From assembly GCA_023484515.1 (NCBI GenBank), contig JAMDAY010000007.1, positions 1-50,178 of the forward strand: a stretch of 50,178 nucleotides of DNA. Reading direction: 5' to 3'. The first letter of the stretch is position 1, and the number at the start of each line of letters is the position of its first letter. This document shows, piece by piece, positions 33,934 through 41,267 of this stretch. The notes under the pieces were generated by a model. The model had not been told where the DNA came from and did no database searches. It was given only the letters and a program-made list of their open reading frames with translations. A program made the position numbers and the translations under genes. The stretch is from Patescibacteria group bacterium. Its GTDB lineage: Bacteria > Patescibacteriota > Doudnabacteria > UBA920.

Positions 33934-33961
33934 CGTCGGATACCAGTCCGACGTTTTTTTT
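33934..33961 (+). terminator. Terminator of the secreted beta-rich protein gene
   Basis: CGTCGGA/TCCGACG stem with a 6-base loop, followed by eight T residues. Confidence 0.88.
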
Positions 33962-34034
33962 GTTTTACTGGGTGCAATTTCCATATACTCCGTCATTTGA
34001 GGACATAAATGACGGGACAGGCCTCCCTTTCTCT

Positions 34035-34074
34035 TATATGAACATAAAATCCGGCCGGATTTTATGTTCATATA
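34035..34074. repeat. 40-bp perfect loopless palindrome
   Basis: Two 20-base halves are exact reverse complements with centre CCGG|CCGG. It lies between two convergent terminators in a 220-bp gap without a gene. Confidence 0.9.
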
Positions 34075-34079
34075 TGCCA

Positions 34080-34104
34080 AAACCCCGCCCAATGGGCGGG
34101 GTTT
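34080..34104 (-). terminator. Terminator of the hsp20 gene
   Basis: AAACCCCGCCC/GGGCGGGGTTT stem with a 3-base loop. On the minus strand TTTTGG follows the stem. Confidence 0.85.
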
Positions 34105-34140
34105 GCATAAATTTATTTTCTGTTCGCGCTGATTCCTTTT

Positions 34141-34701
34141 CTAAAGTCCTTTCACCCTAACCTTCTTGGTTTTGGCCTTGGCCGCTTTGGGAATTATGAC
34201 GGTTAAAATTCCGTCTTTCAGGTCGGCCTCAATGTGCTCGCTGTCAATGTCAACGGGAATTATGACGCTGCGGGAAAAATTCCCCCAATAGCATTCCTGA
34301 TAAAAATAGTCGTCGGCGCTGACGCTTTCCTCTTTCCTGCGGGAGCCTTTTATGGTGACCATGTCATTAGCCACCGTAATATCTATATCCTCAGGCCGGA
34401 CGCCGGCAATGGTAGACTTAATAATCACGTTATCTTTGGTTTGATACATGTCTATATTTAACTGACCTTCAAAATCGCTCATCCATTCTTCCCCTTCCTT
34501 TCCCTTTGTTTCCGCCACGGGAGCCTCTTCCACCTGTTCCTCCACTACCATTTCTTCTTCGTCTCCCACGTCGTCAGGGGACAGCTCTTCGGCCTCCATT
34601 TCAGAATCTTCAGTTTGTGAAACATTATTGTTTTGCATAACGTCTTCTGCCACATCCCCTCCCATAATCTTACCAAAAAAGGAAGTGTTTTTCTTAGCCA
34701 T
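34141..34701 (-). CDS. Small heat-shock protein (Hsp20/alpha-crystallin)
   Basis: A 186-residue chaperone that holds unfolding proteins. The alpha-crystallin domain spans about 78-180: LNIDMYQTKDNVIIKSTIAG, then PEDIDITVANDMVTIKGSR, NFSRSVIIPVDIDSEHIEAD and the conserved GILTVIIPK. The N-terminal arm (about 10-75) is unusually acidic and low-complexity, with many Glu and Val. It lacks the hydrophobic character of most Hsp20 arms, so oligomer formation may differ. A promoter of TTGACG, 17 bp, TAATAT (34782-34810) lies upstream. No CIRCE or similar heat-shock operator was recognised. Confidence 0.92.
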   Translation of the reverse strand: MAKKNTSFFGKIMGGDVAEDVMQNNNVSQTEDSEMEAEELSPDDVGDEEEMVVEEQVEEAPVAETKGKEGEEWMSDFEGQLNIDMYQTKDNVIIKSTIAGVRPEDIDITVANDMVTIKGSRRKEESVSADDYFYQECYWGNFSRSVIIPVDIDSEHIEADLKDGILTVIIPKAAKAKTKKVRVKGL

Positions 34702-34781
34702 ACATTTTATAATTAATAACCCCGTCGTTTGATTAGCACGCTTTACTTTGGTATTTGGGGTAAATAAATCCCAGTAGCTTT

Positions 34782-34810
34782 ATATTATAGGATTCGGAAA
34801 AATCCGTCAA
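34782..34810 (-). promoter_or_regulatory. Putative promoter of hsp20
   Basis: Minus strand TTGACG (34805-34810) and TAATAT (34782-34787) with 17-bp spacing; an overlapping TATAAT (34784-34789) has 15-bp spacing. Confidence 0.55.
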
Positions 34811-34881
34811 ACTATTGTAAAACAGCCCGCAAAGCCCTAAATTTGGCCGCCTTTTCGTGCAACAAGGCGTAACAACCGGTT

Positions 34882-36009
34882 TTAACCAATCCCTGTCTTT
34901 GACAGGGCAAAATTGTTATACTTACGGGAAAAAATTTCGTTTACGGCTCCTTTAATGCAATTTTCTCTTAAAATATTGTTGATGTTTTTATTCCGCAATA
35001 AAGAATTTTTAAATACTCCTGTTTCCAACTCTTTCCTTACTTCCAAAATTAAATTTTTTGGCTTGGGCATTATCAGGTGCTTTTCCACCAGGTAGTCATA
35101 ATTGAATTTTTCTTGCCCGGGCAGCATGTAAGAAATTATCATGGGCAAGCGGTATTGCAAGGCTTCGGTAATAGACAATCCGCCCGGCTTGGTAATAAAA
35201 ATGTCCGCAATGGCATACAGCTCCTGCATGGGCGAATAAAAACCTAAAATCGTAACATTGGGAAAAGATATTCCAGCCAGTAATTTTTGGTATGCTTTTT
35301 TATTTTTGCCGCAAAAAACAACCGCATGAAATTTTTTTTCCGCCGCCAGCTCTTTTATAAGGCCATATTCAATCCCCGTGCCCAAAGACCCGCTGCCCAA
35401 TAAAATAACTTTTTTTTCGGGATTAATGCCTAATTTTGCCTTTACGAGGCTGGCATTTATCTCCATTTTAGGCTTTAGGCACATGCCGCAGACAAATATT
35501 TTATCCGCAGGGATGTCAAGAGCAACCATTTCCCGTTTTTGCTCCTCAATATTGGCCAAATAAAAGTCCGCCTCGTCGTACAGCCAGTAACGGTGCAGGT
35601 GGAAATCGCTAAACCCAATGCCGAACGGTCCGGCATAAGCGCCGGTCTTCTTTAAATAAGCGATAACGGCGGAAGCCGCGGCCTGGACGGTAATGATTAA
35701 ATCAGGGTTGTATTCCTGGATAATTTTCTTCGCGTTCTGGCAATTTTTAGAAGCCACCCTTATTCGGAAAGGCAGGCTCAATTGGGTAAAAAGCCTGTTA
35801 GTGTATAAAAAACTCCAAACAAAAGGGAGGTAAACGTTTATAATATGATGCAGCCAAGTGCCAAAATCCACCAGCCTGCCGCCCTGCACTTTATAAATGT
35901 CTTCCAGCCTGACTTCGTATCCGGCTGACTTTAATTCCGTGCAAATATTTTCCGCCATGGTCTTATGTCCCAATCCGATTGAAGTGTGAAAAATTAAAAT
36001 TTTTTTCAT
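34882..36009 (-). CDS. MGDG-synthase/UgtP-like glycosyltransferase
   Basis: A 375-residue GT-B glycosyltransferase. The N-terminal acceptor domain starts KKILIFHTSIGLGHKTMAENI, the MGDG_synth pattern (S-x-G-x-G-H), followed by DLIITVQAAASAVIAYLKKT. The C-terminal donor domain has ILLGSGSLGTGIEYG, VTILGFYSPMQELYAIADIF and the nucleotide-sugar motif ITKPGGLSITEAL (about 270-282). It probably makes glycolipids (glycosyl diacylglycerols) at the membrane from UDP-sugars, possibly using UDP-glucose from GalU. MurG is a related alternative, but its UDP-GlcNAc motifs are not matched. It is 28 bp downstream of the cyclase gene, probably in one operon. Confidence 0.85.
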   Translation of the reverse strand: MKKILIFHTSIGLGHKTMAENICTELKSAGYEVRLEDIYKVQGGRLVDFGTWLHHIINVYLPFVWSFLYTNRLFTQLSLPFRIRVASKNCQNAKKIIQEYNPDLIITVQAAASAVIAYLKKTGAYAGPFGIGFSDFHLHRYWLYDEADFYLANIEEQKREMVALDIPADKIFVCGMCLKPKMEINASLVKAKLGINPEKKVILLGSGSLGTGIEYGLIKELAAEKKFHAVVFCGKNKKAYQKLLAGISFPNVTILGFYSPMQELYAIADIFITKPGGLSITEALQYRLPMIISYMLPGQEKFNYDYLVEKHLIMPKPKNLILEVRKELETGVFKNSLLRNKNINNILRENCIKGAVNEIFSRKYNNFALSKTGIG

Positions 36010-36037
36010 TAATTATTGTTCTTTAATTTCCAACCTG

Positions 36038-36676
36038 TTATCCAACCCTTGCCACCACCCGGCAGGGCGCGGCTTCGGTTTGGAATTTGGCGGGTAGGGC
36101 GATTACTTCAAAATCGGGGCGGCTGATTAGGTGGTGGAGGTTGGCTAAATTTTCTATGATCAAGATTTCTTTTTCCAAAAGCATCTTGTGGATGGCATAG
36201 GGAGCTTTGTCAGGGCTTGGGCTGTCCAGGCCGATCATTTTAACGCCTGATTCAATAATTTGCCGGGCAAAGCCTTCGGTTAAAACAGGATGGTCTTCAA
36301 AATATCCCGCTTGCTTGTAATTTTTACCCCAGCCGGTTAAGATCAGCAAAATTTCGGCCTTGCGCAACGAGGGGACTCCTCGTGCAGCACGAGGAGTCCC
36401 CTCGTTAATGTTATCAATTTCGTTTTTCTCCCTAATGTCAACCAACATCCCCCGGCCGATAAACTTGTTTGCGGAAAAATCGGAAATTAGTTTGCCCCCT
36501 TTTATAAAATGCGCCGGCGCGTCCAAATGCGTGCCGGCATGGGTCCCCATTTTAATTTGATAATTTAAATACCCGGCATTTTCATAATCAGCAGACTTAA
36601 TTGTTTCCACGGCAGGGTCACCGGGAAAAACCGGAGTAGCCGGCGAAACCGCATATGTTAAATCTATCAATTCCAT
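36038..36676 (-). CDS. Cyclase/kynurenine formamidase-like metal hydrolase with inserted palindrome
   Basis: A 212-residue cyclase-family (KynB-like) protein. The metal-binding signature HAGTHLDAPAHF is at about 45-56, and MIGLDSPSPD and the C-terminal ENLANLHHL are also family features. These enzymes hydrolyse N-formylkynurenine or related amides; the substrate here is unknown. Around residues 90-104 the segment NEGTPRAARGVPSL is encoded almost exactly by a 41-bp perfect palindrome (36366-36406). It sits where family members have a short turn, so it looks like an in-frame insertion of about 14 residues. It lies 3 bp after aspA, with which it is surely co-transcribed. Confidence 0.85.
   Translation of the reverse strand: MELIDLTYAVSPATPVFPGDPAVETIKSADYENAGYLNYQIKMGTHAGTHLDAPAHFIKGGKLISDFSANKFIGRGMLVDIREKNEIDNINEGTPRAARGVPSLRKAEILLILTGWGKNYKQAGYFEDHPVLTEGFARQIIESGVKMIGLDSPSPDKAPYAIHKMLLEKEILIIENLANLHHLISRPDFEVIALPAKFQTEAAPCRVVARVG
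36366..36406. repeat. 41-bp palindrome inside the cyclase coding sequence
   Basis: Arms of 20 bp are perfect (AACGAGGGGACTCCTCGTGC and its complement) around one central base. It keeps the reading frame when read as part of a 42-nt unit. Confidence 0.92.
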
Positions 36677-36679
36677 AAG

Positions 36680-38005
36680 TTATGCCTTAAATAAAGATAC
36701 GGCTTTTTCAAATTCTTCCTTATCCATTAAACCCTTTTCCAAAACCAGGGCGCGGATGGTTTTGCCGGAAGAAACAGATTCCTTAACCAGACAGGCTGCG
36801 GCGTCGTATCCCAATTTTGGCGAAAGCAGGGTTGCGTAGGCAGTAGATTTTTCCAAATGCTCCAGGCATTTTTCCTTGTTTGCCTTAAGGGTTAAAACGC
36901 AATCCTTGGCAAATTTTTCCAAAACTTCCGCAGCCAGCCGGAGCGACATTATTAAGTTGTCCGCAATGGTCGGCCCCATGACGCACAATTCCAATTGCGA
37001 AGCCTGGGCTGCATGCTCTATGCTCAAGTTGCTGCCGGACACCCAAAAATACAATTGGTTCACCGTTTCCGGCAAAATAGGGTTAACCTTGCCCGGCATT
37101 ATGGAAGAACCTTTTTGCAATTCCGCCAGAACAATTTCCCCCAAGCCGCCTTTAGGCCCGCTGGAAAGCAGCCTGATGTCATTGGCAATTTTGCTGGCGT
37201 CCAAACACAGCAAAGTCAGCATCTGCGACATCATGGCAAAATCCGTCTGACTGCTGGTTTGGGACATTAAACTGGCCGCCGGCTTAAAATACAGCTTGGC
37301 TATCTTATTTAATTCGACATAAACCGTCTTGAGATATTTAGGCGACGCATTAACGCAGTCGCCAATAGCCGTGCCACCCAAGTTAAGTTCCAAAAAATAA
37401 GGGACGGTTTCCTTAATGCGTTTTTGGTTGCGCCGCAAAGTTTCGGCAAAAGACTGGAATTCCGCGCCAAGCGTGGTGGGGACGGCGTCTTGCAAATGCG
37501 TGCGGCCGAGTTTGGGGATATTCTGGAATTCCCGGGCCTTCTTTTCAAATGCCGTAATTACCCCGTCTAAAACTTTTAACAAACGGTTAGCCAGCCTGAC
37601 GGAAGCGACTTTTAAAGCCGAAGGATTAACGTCGTTGGTAGACTGGCTGCGGTTAACGTGGTCGTTAGGATGCACAATAATATTTTCCCCCTGCTCGCGC
37701 AAAATTTCGTTCGCCCTGCCGGCTACTATTTCGTTCACGTTCATGTTAATGGACGTTCCGGCCCCGCCCTGCAAAACCGGCAGCTTAAACTGGCCGTCCA
37801 GCCGGCCCAGCAATATTTCCTCGCACGCCCGCACAATGGCAGCCCGGCGCTGCCTGTCCAAATTCCCCGCCAAATAATTGGCATTGGCCGCGGCCTTTTT
37901 TATTTCCGCAATCGCATAAATAAACTCCATTGAAACCGGCGGCGCGGAAAACGAAAAATTATTTAGAGCCTTTCGCGTTTGCTCACCATAATATATTTTT
38001 GGCAT
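36680..38005 (-). CDS. aspA: Aspartate ammonia-lyase (aspartase/fumarase superfamily)
   Basis: A 441-residue lyase. The superfamily signature GSSIMPGKVNP lies at about 299-309. Other conserved regions are NVNEIVAGRANEIL, HPNDHVNRSQSTNDVNPSAL and LGRTHLQDAVPTTLG. Aspartase and fumarase class II share these motifs. The wording MNVNEVIA-like and LQ-GGAGTS in region 1 fits aspartase best, but fumarase cannot be excluded. It interconverts aspartate and fumarate plus ammonia, a surprising activity in a reduced genome. It is the first gene of an operon with the cyclase and perhaps the glycosyltransferase. Confidence 0.85.
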   Translation of the reverse strand: MPKIYYGEQTRKALNNFSFSAPPVSMEFIYAIAEIKKAAANANYLAGNLDRQRRAAIVRACEEILLGRLDGQFKLPVLQGGAGTSINMNVNEIVAGRANEILREQGENIIVHPNDHVNRSQSTNDVNPSALKVASVRLANRLLKVLDGVITAFEKKAREFQNIPKLGRTHLQDAVPTTLGAEFQSFAETLRRNQKRIKETVPYFLELNLGGTAIGDCVNASPKYLKTVYVELNKIAKLYFKPAASLMSQTSSQTDFAMMSQMLTLLCLDASKIANDIRLLSSGPKGGLGEIVLAELQKGSSIMPGKVNPILPETVNQLYFWVSGSNLSIEHAAQASQLELCVMGPTIADNLIMSLRLAAEVLEKFAKDCVLTLKANKEKCLEHLEKSTAYATLLSPKLGYDAAACLVKESVSSGKTIRALVLEKGLMDKEEFEKAVSLFKA

Positions 38006-38043
38006 TGATTCTTTATGTTTAAATACTTAAACGGCAAATAATA

Positions 38044-38169
38044 CTACCGCACCATCACTTCAAATTGTCCTTCCGCAAGTTTAACCATTGGCAGATCTTC
38101 TGAAAATAATTTGCCGCCATCAGGTGACTTATGAGGACGCCCTCCGATTAAAATAAATTTTGTATCCAT
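38044..38169 (-). CDS. Short ORF resembling the N-terminus of a peptidase S51 protein (41 aa)
   Basis: ATG 38169 to TAG 38044 encodes 41 residues beginning MDTKFILIGGRPHKSPDGG. The beta-strand plus GG start resembles the N-terminus of peptidase E/cyanophycinase-like (S51) proteins, but nothing of the catalytic part follows. AGGA lies 2 bases before the ATG, which is short. It could be a real small protein or the truncated remnant of a longer gene. It sits between aspA and tRNA-Ser on the minus strand. Confidence 0.35.
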   Translation of the reverse strand: MDTKFILIGGRPHKSPDGGKLFSEDLPMVKLAEGQFEVMVR

Positions 38170-38188
38170 AATCCTAAACTAAAACTAC

Positions 38189-38278
38189 TGGCGGAGAGGG
38201 AGGGATTCGAACCCTCGAACCCCTTGCGGGGTTACCGGTTTTCGAGACCAGCGCACTAGACCGCTATGCGACCTCTCC
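38189..38278 (-). tRNA. tRNA-Ser (anticodon CGA)
   Basis: Acceptor GGAGAGG/CCTCTCC, anticodon loop CTCGAAA (CGA), a long variable arm (ACCCCGCAAGGGGT), T-loop TTCGAAT, discriminator G and encoded CCA. Confidence 0.95.
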
Positions 38279-38308
38279 ATGGCGGCTTTATTTCTTTTTT
38301 CCCTAACT

Positions 38309-38337
38309 ATTATACCAAAAAGCGTCTATACTGTCAG
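38309..38337 (-). promoter_or_regulatory. Promoter of tRNA-Ser
   Basis: Minus strand CTGACA (38332-38337), 17 bp, TATAAT (38309-38314), about 30 bases before the tRNA. Confidence 0.7.
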
Positions 38338-38453
38338 GCGTAATTAAGACATTGTTTCAACTTTAGTTATTTTCGGACTCGCATTTAATATTGCTTTTGA
38401 ACTAAAACCTTACCATCTTCAAGTAACAATAATTTCCTATTCATACCAGGTCT

Positions 38454-38497
38454 ATTAGTAGACACCTTATGACGATCGTCATAAGGTGTCTACTAAT
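38454..38497. repeat. 44-bp perfect palindrome containing TGACGATCGTCA, at the 3' side of the PaaX/Cas2-like gene
   Basis: Two 22-base halves are exact reverse complements. The centre is the same 12-mer TGACGATCGTCA that lies in the gene's own promoter at 39108-39119. On the plus strand a T-run follows, so it could also terminate plus-strand transcripts. Confidence 0.9.
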
Positions 38498-38509
38498 TTT
38501 TTGCACACC

Positions 38510-39085
38510 TTATTTTATATCAAACATCTTTTTTAACATCTCTTCGTCGTCAGGTTCGTCAACCCTAAAAATTCTAATATACTTTACCAGCTCTGTTTGC
38601 TTTAAATATTCAACGGCTTCCTTATTGAATGGGTAGGGATTAATAAATACGCTTTTTTGTAATTGCTTAAATCCGTTTGTTTTTAATAAATACCTTAATT
38701 TATTTCTTTCCGCCCTTGCGTCTTCGGGAATATCAAAAAACACTATCCTCCACTTACCATCCCAATCAGTCTGGGTGTGCATCTGAGCTTTAATAAATAA
38801 TGCTTCCAGCCTCCCCTGTTCGGTCAGAACATACAAATTTTTTCTTTTGTCCTTTGGATCTTTAGAAACCTTAAGCCATCCTTTTTCTTCCAGCCGCTCC
38901 ATTACTTTATAACAAAGGCGGATAGTGCTCGTGTCAATTTTTCCACTAAACAACCTATTTGTATAACGCGTTTTACTTTCAAAAGGGCGGGGAATTAAAT
39001 CAGCAAAAGTAAAAAAATACAAAAGGACTTTTGCCGCGGCGCTAAATTCCTCTTTATTCTTTCTTGTCGTATGTCCCCTTTTCAT
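38510..39085 (-). CDS. PaaX-like transcriptional repressor with Cas2-like C-terminal domain (second copy)
   Basis: A 191-residue paralogue of the protein at 16436. The winged-helix part (about 15-100: KVLLYFFTFADLIPRPFESK, then YVLTEQGRLEALFIKAQ) precedes the Cas2-like domain beginning WDGKWRIVFFDIPEDARAER (about 108). It ends FRVDEPDDEEMLKKMFDIK, where the other ends similarly. The ATG is 6 bases downstream of TATAAT (39092-39097), so the mRNA is leaderless. The -35 TTGACG is part of the palindrome TTGACGATCGTCA, implying autorepression. The same palindrome core occurs just past the stop (38454). No CRISPR array or cas genes are nearby. Confidence 0.8.
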   Translation of the reverse strand: MKRGHTTRKNKEEFSAAAKVLLYFFTFADLIPRPFESKTRYTNRLFSGKIDTSTIRLCYKVMERLEEKGWLKVSKDPKDKRKNLYVLTEQGRLEALFIKAQMHTQTDWDGKWRIVFFDIPEDARAERNKLRYLLKTNGFKQLQKSVFINPYPFNKEAVEYLKQTELVKYIRIFRVDEPDDEEMLKKMFDIK

Positions 39086-39090
39086 GACAA

Positions 39091-39136
39091 AATTATACCC
39101 CGTTATCTGACGATCGTCAATTAATGGGGTATAATT
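39091..39136. promoter_or_regulatory. Symmetric divergent promoter with internal operator
   Basis: A 46-bp near-palindrome (3 mismatched pairs). On the minus strand TTGACG (39115-39120), 17 bp, TATAAT (39092-39097). On the plus strand CTGACG (39107-39112), 17 bp, TATAAT (39130-39135). TGACGATCGTCA at the centre overlaps both -35 boxes. Plus-strand transcription would run antisense into rnhB. Confidence 0.8.
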
Positions 39137-39197
39137 AATAATTTGAAAATGTAAATTTTTATTATAATAAAGCTAGAGGCTGGAGATGTTAAAATAT

Positions 39198-39879
39198 TTA
39201 GCGGTTAATATAATTACCGCAGAAAGTTCTGCGGTGGATGGGCGACAAGCCGTTTTCTAAAATCATCTTTCGGTGATGGAGCGTTCCATAGCCTTTATGT
39301 CGCGCAAAATCATAGGCCGGGAATTTCTCATGCAGTTTTTCCATCAAGCCATCGCGGTAGGCTTTGGCGATAATGGACGCGGCGGCAACAGAAAAGACCT
39401 TAAAGTCCCCATCCACCACGGCTTCCTGTTCAACCTCAATCCCCGGAATTTTAAACTTTCCATCTACCAACAAAAATATTTTTTCTGTTTGACATGCAAC
39501 AGAACCGGTTCCAAAAATTTTGGGGTTCGCGAAAAACATTTTTCAAAATTTTTTTTACCGCCAGATTCATCGCCTTCAGAGTTGCATGGTGGATGTTGAT
39601 CTTGTCTATCACTCCCGGCTTCACTGCGCCGACGCTCCAGCCCAAGATGCTTTCCTTAAGAAACGAAGATAACTCCTCGCGCTTCTTTGCGGTGAGCAAT
39701 TTGCTGTCGCGGATTTCATGGAACCATTCGGTTTGCTCCATGAATTTCATTTCGTCTAATTTTAAAATTACCGCCCCCGCCACTACCGGCCCGGCCAGGC
39801 TGCCCCGACCGACTTCGTCGCAGCCAATAACATAACGGAAGCCTTGCTTAATTTTTTTCTTCTCGCATTTTAAGTCCAT
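39198..39879 (-). pseudogene. rnhB: Ribonuclease HII, interrupted by a frameshift
   Basis: Two overlapping frames together give a full RNase HII, which removes RNA from RNA-DNA hybrids. The first frame (39879 downward) has GCDEVGRGSLAGPVVAGAV (catalytic Asp-Glu) and RDSKLLTAKKREEL. The second (ending 39198) has FLLVDGKFKIPG and the SVAAASIIAKAYRD motif. The joined length is 682 bases, one more than a multiple of three. A stop just before 39540 in the second frame means the shift lies between about 39480 and 39540, where short A and T runs occur. It could be a true mutation, a programmed frameshift or a sequencing error. rnhB is normally important but RNase HI may compensate. Confidence 0.85.
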
Positions 39880-39895
39880 AAATCTTCATGCGCCA

Positions 39896-39925
39896 TGCAG
39901 GGGCGGGCCCGGACCCGCCCCTGCA
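39896..39925. terminator. GC-rich hairpin between ddl and rnhB
   Basis: Arms TGCAGGGGCGGG/CCCGCCCCTGCA (12 bp) around CCCGGA lie downstream of ddl. There is no T-run, so factor-independent termination is doubtful. Confidence 0.45.
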
Positions 39926-40026
39926 GTTTAACATCAAACTCGTTTCCCCAAACAAGCGGTTTCACTGACTATCCTTATAATTATACCGACGCTGCCAATG
40001 AAACAAAATTATTTTACTTTTTATTG

Positions 40027-41235
40027 TTACTGCAGCTTCTTGGAGTTCAGCTTCTGCGAATTAAGCTGCTTTAAAATGTTGGATTCAAACGTAAAATTTA
40101 CGGAACGCTTTTGCTTATATTTTTCTTCGGCCAGCTTAACCAGTTCTTGCAGCAGCTGGTCCAATTCCACGCCGCTCGCTTTCCATAAATGATTATACAA
40201 AGTTCCGGGCAGCGGGTTGACTTCGTTGGAAAAAAACTTCTGCGCCTGTTTGTCAAACAAAAAATCCACCCGCGCAATGCCGCTGCAGCCTAAAATTTTA
40301 TAAACCTGTTTAGCTGTCTCTTGTATCTCTTCGGTCACTTGATCATTTAGCCGCGCCGGTATCACCAAACCGTTTTGCGCCTTGCCTAATTGCGCGCCGC
40401 CTTCCTTTAAATATTTTTCCTCAAAATCAAACAAGTCGCTGGAGAACACGGATTCCTGCAGCAGTGAAGCTTTCAAGCCGGTTTCACTGTTGCCAATTAT
40501 GCAGCAAGTCACGTCCATTAAATTTTCCACACCTTCTTCCACCAGCACTTTGTTGTCGTAATGCAAAGCCACTTCCAGCCGGAATTCCAAGTCTTTTAAA
40601 TCTTGATCTTTGACTTTCGCAATGCCAATAGAAGACCCCAAGTGCACCGGTTTGACAAACACCGGCCAGCGCAAATCATTTTTTATTTGATTGATAATAC
40701 TTTGCCTGTCCCGTTCCCAATCTTGTTTGAAAAAATAAATAAATTTGGTGGTAGGTATATTATGGACCTGGTACATTTGTTTGGTTAAAGCCTTGTCCAT
40801 GGCAATGGCGGACGAAGGCACGTCGCAGCCCACGTAAGGGATGCCAAACATTTCAAACAGCCCCTGAATAGTCCCGTCTTCCCCGTAAGAGCCATGGAAA
40901 GCGGGAAACGCCAAGTCCACGGAAATGGTCCGCGACATTAATCCTTTGCGCCTGAATACCATTTTACCGAATGACTCTTCCAAATCAAGATAATATTCGT
41001 AAAACCTTTTTTCCTGTTCCACCTTGGCACCGGGGTCGGAAAATAATTTTAACGACCCCAGTTCTTCACCCAGCATCCACCTGCCCTGCTTGGTAATGTA
41101 AATTGGCGTAACTTGGTAATTTAACTTTTTTAGGCCGCTTATAATTAATTGTGCGGTAATAATGGAGACGTCGTGCTCCGGACTTCCGCTGCCAAAAAAT
41201 ACTCCAATATTTTTTTTTCTTAATTCTTGTTCCAT
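40027..41235 (-). CDS. ddl: D-alanine-D-alanine ligase
   Basis: A 402-residue ATP-grasp enzyme making the D-Ala-D-Ala end of peptidoglycan precursors. Diagnostic regions are GVFFGSGSPEHDVSIITAQ (N-terminal), FPAFHGSYGEDGTIQGLFEM, YVGCDVPSSAIAMDKALTKQ, FVKPVHLGSSIGIAKVKD, GIARVDFLF, and NEVNPLPGTLYNHLW at the metal site. The last ~12 residues (LNSQKLNSKKLQ) look like translated repeat DNA extending the normal C-terminus. It lies 32 bp downstream of murF on the same strand, which together provide the pentapeptide end of the cell wall. Confidence 0.96.
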   Translation of the reverse strand: MEQELRKKNIGVFFGSGSPEHDVSIITAQLIISGLKKLNYQVTPIYITKQGRWMLGEELGSLKLFSDPGAKVEQEKRFYEYYLDLEESFGKMVFRRKGLMSRTISVDLAFPAFHGSYGEDGTIQGLFEMFGIPYVGCDVPSSAIAMDKALTKQMYQVHNIPTTKFIYFFKQDWERDRQSIINQIKNDLRWPVFVKPVHLGSSIGIAKVKDQDLKDLEFRLEVALHYDNKVLVEEGVENLMDVTCCIIGNSETGLKASLLQESVFSSDLFDFEEKYLKEGGAQLGKAQNGLVIPARLNDQVTEEIQETAKQVYKILGCSGIARVDFLFDKQAQKFFSNEVNPLPGTLYNHLWKASGVELDQLLQELVKLAEEKYKQKRSVNFTFESNILKQLNSQKLNSKKLQ

Positions 41236-41267
41236 AATTCTTAATTCCTAATTCTTAATTCTAAATT

